Shown: positions 58,620 through 64,000 of the stretch, piece by piece | Numbering within the stretch: the first letter of the stretch is position 1 | Layout: each line of letters starts with the position of its first letter | Assembly: GCA_029204225.1 (NCBI GenBank) | Contig: CM055104.1 | Coordinates: 49,681,399 to 49,745,398 of the forward strand | Length of the DNA: 64,000 bases | Direction: 5' to 3' | Source: Diphasiastrum complanatum | Taxonomy: Eukaryota; Streptophyta; Lycopodiopsida; Lycopodiales; Lycopodiaceae | Position numbers and translations under genes: made by a program | Notes under the pieces: generated by a model | What the model was told of the DNA's origin: nothing | What the model saw: the letters and a program-made list of their open reading frames with translations, nothing else | Database searches by the model: none

Positions 58620-60960
58620 CGCCTGAGGGACAAAACGACTACGTTGTTGTCGTTGTCTTGCAGACCTTTGAGTTGCAGGTGCTTGAGTGGATGATTATCC
58701 TTGGTGAATGACTGGGATCGTAGCATCTTGTGGCTGAACAATCATGGGTCTGGGCCCATCGATGGTAAGCGGAGCTATTGAGAAAAATTCCTTTGTCTGA
58801 ACAGTCGTAGGTCATTGCCAAACGATGGATGGTGGAGCTGCTGTGGCATACTCTTGCATCGACTACTTCTGCTTGAAATCGTGATACTTGTCTTCAAGAA
58901 AGACAACATCACGACTGACTGAGATCTGACCTGAATCAACATCATAGATGCGATATGCTTTATGTGACGTTGAGTAGCCGATGAAGATGTTCTTACAGCT
59001 TACTGGGTCCAGCTTCTTTCTCAGATCAGATGGCTCTTGTGCATAGTAGAGTCATCCGAAAACACATAGGTGTTTCAAGCTTGATTTGTAGCCGTAGTAG
59101 GCTTTGAATGGTGTCTTGGAATCAACTGTTTTTTTGCTAGAGTACTTCTACAAATAGCAGGCCATAGAGATTGCTTCTACCCAGAATGTTTTAGGTAAAT
59201 GGGCATTGGCTGTCATGGATCGTGTAGCTTCCAACAGTGCGCGGTTCTTTCGCTTAGCTACTCCGTTTTGTTGAGGAGTGTAGCTTGTAGTAAACTGGTG
59301 GTGCACACCACATGATGACAGATAGCCCTTCATATCATTTGATTGGTACTCTCCCCCTGAATCAGATCGTAGGGCCTTGATTTTTTGACCAGTCTGATTC
59401 TCAGCATATTGCTTGAATTCTTTGAAGCAATTGAATGCTTTTGACTTATTTTTAATGAACATAACATTGGTAAAATGGGAGTAGTCATCAATGAATGTAA
59501 TAAATTATAGAGCCTTACCCAAGGAAGGTACACTCATAGGACCACATAAGTCATTGTGTATCAGTGACAAAATGGACTTGGCTCTTCTGGCCTGTCCTCT
59601 TGGAAATCTGGTTCTAGGTTGTTTGCCTAGTAAGCAACTTTCAAAGATAGATTGATTAGCTATAGTAATAGCATTTATACTCATGTCCTTGACCATTTTG
59701 TTATGATGCATATACAAGATTGAACGCATGTTTAGATGTCCTAATCTCTGATGCCATAAATTAGCATCTGAACAACTCACAGAAAGTTCAACATCGTGAC
59801 TCATTATGAACAAGTTTTCTTCTCTGTAAGTAGCGAGGATTTCCTTTGAATTCTCATCTAAAACAATACATCGCCTAGCAGTAAACAAAGCTCTATAACC
59901 TTGATCAGTGGTCTTGCTTATAGACAATAAGTTCTTTGTCAATTTGGGTACATAAAGTACACCATTAAGCTACCTAGTGATGCAAGCTATTTTGCAGGTA
60001 CTGGAAAAGAACCAACCATGATATCAAGGACTGTCGTGTCCTCAGGCATAATGAAGCCAAGAAGAAGATGCAGCAACAACAACAAGGCGACTCTGATATA
60101 GTCAGAGATTTGCAAGAGGATGAGACGGTGCTAAAGGTACAAGATCAATCCAGTAGAGATGCCCATCAATGGTATCTCAATTTAGGTGTCTCTCAGCACA
60201 TGATGCCATGTAAAGACCTCTTCTCTACACTCATAGCTACAAAATCAAAGTACATCTTCTTTGGTGACTTCATTTCCCATCAAGTCGAAGGCCAAGGCTC
60301 TATTCGACTACAATTTGGACGATGATTGGTTGTGTTGCTGTTGTTGTGGTTGCATAGCTGCTGGCTGTTCTGCCTTTGTCTTCTTGTCCTTGAAGTCTTT
60401 CTTCTTCTTGGGCTGCTGCTTGGTTGAGTAGAGTGCCATGGATCTGGTACTCGTTGACGTGGACAAGCTTTTTCTCCTTACTTCTTCCTGCAACAGACTT
60501 GCTATCAATTTTTGTAGAGACAGTGCAGGAATGTTGCTAAAAAGCAACACTAATTTGTCATAGGAGGATGGAAGATTGGCAAGAAGAGACATGGTAGAGT
60601 CTTATTCTGATATAGGTGATCCTATTGCAGCCAGTTGGTTTAGCAACTATTTGAACTCGTTCAGATGGTCGCTTACTGAGGTGCCTTCTCTCATTCTGAG
60701 TGTCAGCATCTTCTTCCTCAAGAAGAAACGAGTGGACACATCTGAGGTCTCATATATGCTTGTAAGGATATCCCACATTTCTTTGGAGGTGGTGCTGTTT
60801 GACACGTGAGAAATCTGAGTGTCTTTCAGATTCAGGGATACAATGGCAAGTGCTTTGCCATCCTTTTCTTCCCATGCTGGAAGCAATTCAGGTTCTACCG
60901 GCTTGGGTATTGAACCATTTACGTACCCCCACAGCTCTTTTTCGATCTGCAAACTGCTTC
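58620..60960 (-). pseudogene. Antisense family F copia: gag, integrase; protease segment in opposite orientation
   Basis: Minus-strand gag at 60960-60308: ELWGYVNGSIPKPVEPELLP, SLLANLPSSYDKLVLL, then KKKKDFKDKKTKAEQ. Integrase: TKNLLSISKTTDQGY, WHQRLGHLNMRS, HNDLCGPM (59505-59942), LRSDSGGEY and NGVAKRKN, where the catalytic Glu is now Lys (59148-59462). Then the linker reaches the family C LTR at 58620. RT and RNase H are absent. A stretch at about 59980-60325 that should carry the knuckle and protease reads on the plus strand instead (separate entry). Frameshifts and stops occur throughout. Confidence 0.87.
59980..60325 (+). pseudogene. Zinc knuckle and protease segment, inverted relative to family F
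   Basis: The plus strand reads CRYWKRTNHDIKDC (knuckle, second Cys to Trp), RHNEAKKKMQQQQQGDSD, then HQWYLNLGVSQHMM (protease; DSGA replaced by NLGV) and IFFGDFISHQVEGQGSIRL. These are exactly the domains missing between the F gag (right) and F integrase (left) on the minus strand. Turning the segment round would place the knuckle next to gag and the protease end next to LYVPKLTKNLL. Confidence 0.72.
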
Positions 60961-60967
60961 ATTGCTA

Positions 60968-63623
60968 AATGCAAAGTACTTCATTACCTTTATTGACAAA
61001 TTCTCTAGAAGAACAATTGTTTATTTCATTAAACAGAAATCAGAGGCTTTCATGAAATTTAGACAATTCAAAGAGCATGCTGAGAATCAAACTAGCAAAT
61101 GAATCAAAGCACTGAGGTTAGATAATGGGGGACAATACATCTCCAACGAATTCAAGGGCTACTGCCTTAACAATGACATTGAGCAACAATACATCACTTC
61201 CTATTCGTGTCAGTCAAATGGTCTGGATGAGAGAAAGAACATAACCTTAGTTGAATCGGCAAAGTGCACACATGTGACACTTTCGAAGTCCTTCTGGGCT
61301 GAAGCTGTTTCAATAGCAACCTATATTCAGAACAGATGTCCTACTAAAGGCAACTCAGACAAAACACCATTCAAAGTTTGGACAGGTACCAAACCTTCTT
61401 TATCAAACTTATGAGTTTTTGGATGTACTGCTTTTATGTAGATACCTCGTGATCTCAGGAAGAAGCTCAATTTCTAGAGTATCAAGTGTGTTTTCATCAG
61501 CTACACTACGTTAGATCAAGCCTACAAGTTGTTCGATCCCATCGAGTCGAAGATATTCACTAGTTGGGATGTCATCTTCATTGAAGATCAGTTTCAAGAC
61601 CTCAAAGAAAAGGGCAGTCCTCATGTAGCCGACCTGCCAGATTCTCCTAACGCTTTGAACTTTCCAGTTCCGTAGGCGACTATTCCCATTGAAGGTCCAA
61701 GCTCTTCTGCTTCAGACAAACAACGAATGAATGGTGGATTAGAAGATGATGACGTTGTAGTTCAACAACTACAATATGATAGAAACAATCAACTTTCGGA
61801 ATTACTCAGAAGATCTTCAAGGTCTAGCAGACCACCTAACAGGTATATTGACAAGTCTGCAGCCTACCTAGTTCAGGAACCGACATCTGTCCAAGAGGCA
61901 CTCAGTCAGCCTGACTCAGATCTCTGAAGAGAAGCTATGGATAAAGAGTATTAATCTCTTATCAAGAACCAGACGTGGACAATTGTTGAATTACCTACTA
62001 GTAGAAACGTAGTTGATTGTAAATGGATTTTCAAAGTCAAGTACAATGCAGATAGAAGCATCAACAGAAGAAAGGCACAACTAGTAGCCAGAGGTTTTTC
62101 TCAGGTATACAATGTCAATTACACTGAGACCTTCAGTTCAGTAGTCAAGCATTCTTCTATTTGACTTTTGCTATCATTTACCCCTGCAGTAGATTTGAAA
62201 ATACATCAAATGGATGTACAAATAGCATATCTCAATGGAGCTATCGAAGAAGACATTTAAATCTGAAGGTTATATTATCGAGGATAAGCACAATCATGTT
62301 TGTGATCTCCATAAGGCACTTTATGGCTTGAAGCAATCTGCTCAAGCATGGTTTCAAAGGATCAATACTTTCCTCATTGATCACGACTTTACACCTAGCT
62401 CTTCAGATTCAAACATTTACTTCAAAGTAGTGCAGCAGTCTTTTATCATTATCACATTATACGTGGATGATACATTGCTTTTCAGCAACAGTACCGATCT
62501 GATAAAAGAGGAGAAGACAATGCTATCTTCCGAATTTGACATGACCGATCTGGGCGAAGCTCAGTTTTGCCTTGGTATACAAGGAAATTCAGAATTTTCT
62601 CGAACAACATCCACATGAATCCTCGAGGTGTGGCTGGGTAGTAAAGTTCAAGTCATTAGAGATAGATGCCGACAAGGAGCTTGACAAGCTGCCCGCATTG
62701 GGTGAGCAACCACCATGATGTCGCATAGTCTTTGAGAAATCTCTGGATTCTATTAGGACAGAAAACAAAAGTTGATCTACATTACACAACAAAGGTACAT
62801 CTACAACACGTTAGTCAAATATAATCTGATCAATTGCAAGTTAGCTCTCTCACCAATGGAACCAAGACTCAAATTGTCAAAGGACCAGTGTCCCCAAACA
62901 ATTTATGAGAAGCAGCAGATGTATAAGTATCCTCACCATTCTATTATAGGATCTCTTATGTATGCCATGATCTGTACCAGGCCAGACATAGCTTTTGCAG
63001 TCAGCTCTCTCAGTTAGTTTATGACTAATCTTGGTATAACACATTGGAAGGCTCTTATCAGAGTCATGAGATATCTTTGAGCTACTATGGACTTTTGCAT
63101 TTGTTATGGAGCAGTCGACAACGACAAACTCAATTTACTCAGTGGTTACACAGATGCGAGTTGGGCAAGAGATGTAGACACTCATAAATCTACCTTCGAA
63201 TTTAGATTCTTCCTCAGCAATGGTCCAATTTCCTAGAACAATTGCAAGTAATCTTCGATAGCTCTATTTTCCACTGAATCAGAGTATATCGCAGTTTCTC
63301 AAGCTACATAGAAAGCAATTTGGTTGAGGAACTTACTCTCAGATATCGGTCTGAATCAATATGCCCCGACGACATTATTTTGTGATAATCAAAGTGCCAT
63401 CGCTTTATCAGCCAATCCTGGATTTCATTTCAGGAGTAAGCACATTGAACTGAAGTATCATTTTGTAAGAAGCAAAGTTCTCAATGAAGAGGTCAAATTG
63501 CAGTACTGTAGAATGCAAGATATGACATCAAATGTTTTTACTAAAGCATTAAGTATGGAGTCACACATAAGATTCTGTGTAGAACTAAGTTTGAAGGCCA
63601 AGGCAATCAAGGATTTAGATTAA
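60968..63623 (+). pseudogene. Family B copia pol, starts inside integrase, decayed
   Basis: Integrase from KYFITFIDKFSRR (60975) with LRLDNGGQY and NGLDERKN; linker RSSRPPNRYIDKSAAYL and ALSQPDSDL; RT with VVDCKWIFKVKYNAD, LYGLKQSAQAWFQRINTFL, LYVDDTLLFSN near 62460; RNase H with YTDASWARD and FCDNQSAIAL, ending LDL-stop at 63621-63623. At least ten stops or frameshifts, plus an unrelated insert near 62582-62756. It abuts the antisense F gag at 60960-60968 without an LTR. Confidence 0.9.
62582..62756 (+). other. Foreign coding-like insert in family B RT
   Basis: Between FCLGIQ and the KLIYITQQRYI motif, which are normally separated by about ten codons, lie roughly 175 extra bases. One frame reads EIQNFLEQHPHESSRCGWVV, then KFKSLEIDADKELDKLPALG before a stop. 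This is unlike any copia domain and might be a captured exon. I do not recognise the gene. Confidence 0.5.
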
Positions 63624-63630
63624 GGGGGAG

Positions 63631-64000
63631 TGTGGATTATTCTCCTTCTTACCAATCGTCTAATCGATTTTAATCTTCATCCATTGTTTATCCAGTTCTG
63701 CAAATTTTCCCGTGTGTTTACACAGTCTGCAAAATTACAAGTGTTTTTCACAGTTTGCAAAATTACACGGAGTTTAATGATAGTGTCGCATTTTTCGCCT
63801 AACAAAAATCTAGTGTAAAAATGCAGTGTCGCCTTTTTCGCATTTTTTGCCTGTCAGAAATCTCGTTCAAATATGCAGTGTCGCATTTTTTGCTTTTTCC
63901 AAAGAGCCTCAAATGTTAAGAAAATGACTCTGGCAAAGTGTGGGACAACCCTAAATGAGATTTAAGGGCACCTTCGACTTTTTCGACATTTTGCAAAAAA
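63631..64000 (+). repeat. 3' LTR of family B, runs off the window
   Basis: TGTGGATTATTCTCC follows the polypurine tract AGGGGGAG. Early sequence (TTTAATCTTCATCCA, TTATCCAGTTCTGCAA) matches the B LTR at 7854. From 63775 there are imperfect repeats GTGTCGCATTTTTCGCC...TGTAAAAATGCA like those in the LTRs at 22439 and 54604. Confidence 0.85.

Overview
This is nuclear DNA of a land plant. The window is AT-rich and dominated by Ty1/copia (Pseudoviridae-type) LTR retrotransposons of at least six families (called A to F here; B' is a B relative with a different LTR, E' and E'' are relatives of E). The elements are nested, truncated, inverted and fused. Primer-binding sites match plant initiator tRNA-Met (TGGTATCAGAGC). 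Spliceosomal GT-AG introns and one R2R3-MYB gene confirm a plant host. I cannot fix the species; nothing here separates seed plant from fern or other lineages.

Layout. 1-4511: family A gag-pol entering from the left edge, with a frameshift and a nonsense codon, plus its 3' LTR. 4512-5543: RNase H end and 3' LTR of family D. 5544-6460: CT microsatellite, a GCATGTC-rich minisatellite and a G20 tract. 6665-8727: an internally deleted family B element (partial LTR, PBS, RNase H, LTR). 8745-14107: antisense B fragment fused to antisense D gag-pol with its 5' LTR. 14108-20930: a non-LTR region with an unrecognised plus-strand intron-containing ORF and an unrecognised minus-strand multi-exon pseudogene that looks transposase-like. 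20935-23576: LTR and gag scraps and a 1.14 kb antisense LTR.

24529-30389 holds the best feature, a complete family E copia element: two 653-bp LTRs that are identical by eye, 5-bp target-site duplications GCATA, PBS, polypurine tract and one intact 1316-codon gag-pol with every catalytic motif present. It sits inside the reverse transcriptase of an older antisense B' element. That B' element is in turn fused to a family A gag and 5' LTR (to 33698).

33699-39895: mostly unassigned sequence, with an E-like LTR carrying (GA)70, an 84-bp tandem duplication and a GC-rich block. 39896-41143 (minus): an intact, intronless R2R3-MYB gene resembling subgroup 22 (MYB44/70/73/77), the only clearly functional host gene. 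41144-47600: its upstream region, gypsy scraps, a 260-bp CT run, and an E-like LTR end with PBS. 47602-60960: two copies of a C-family copia element, each followed by the same antisense F-family sequence (a segmental duplication with about 7.0 kb offset). Between them lies an antisense pseudogene with three unusual zinc knuckles. 60968-64000: a decayed B element with a foreign insert in its RT and the start of its 3' LTR.

Only the MYB gene and the family E polyprotein look able to make a full-length protein.
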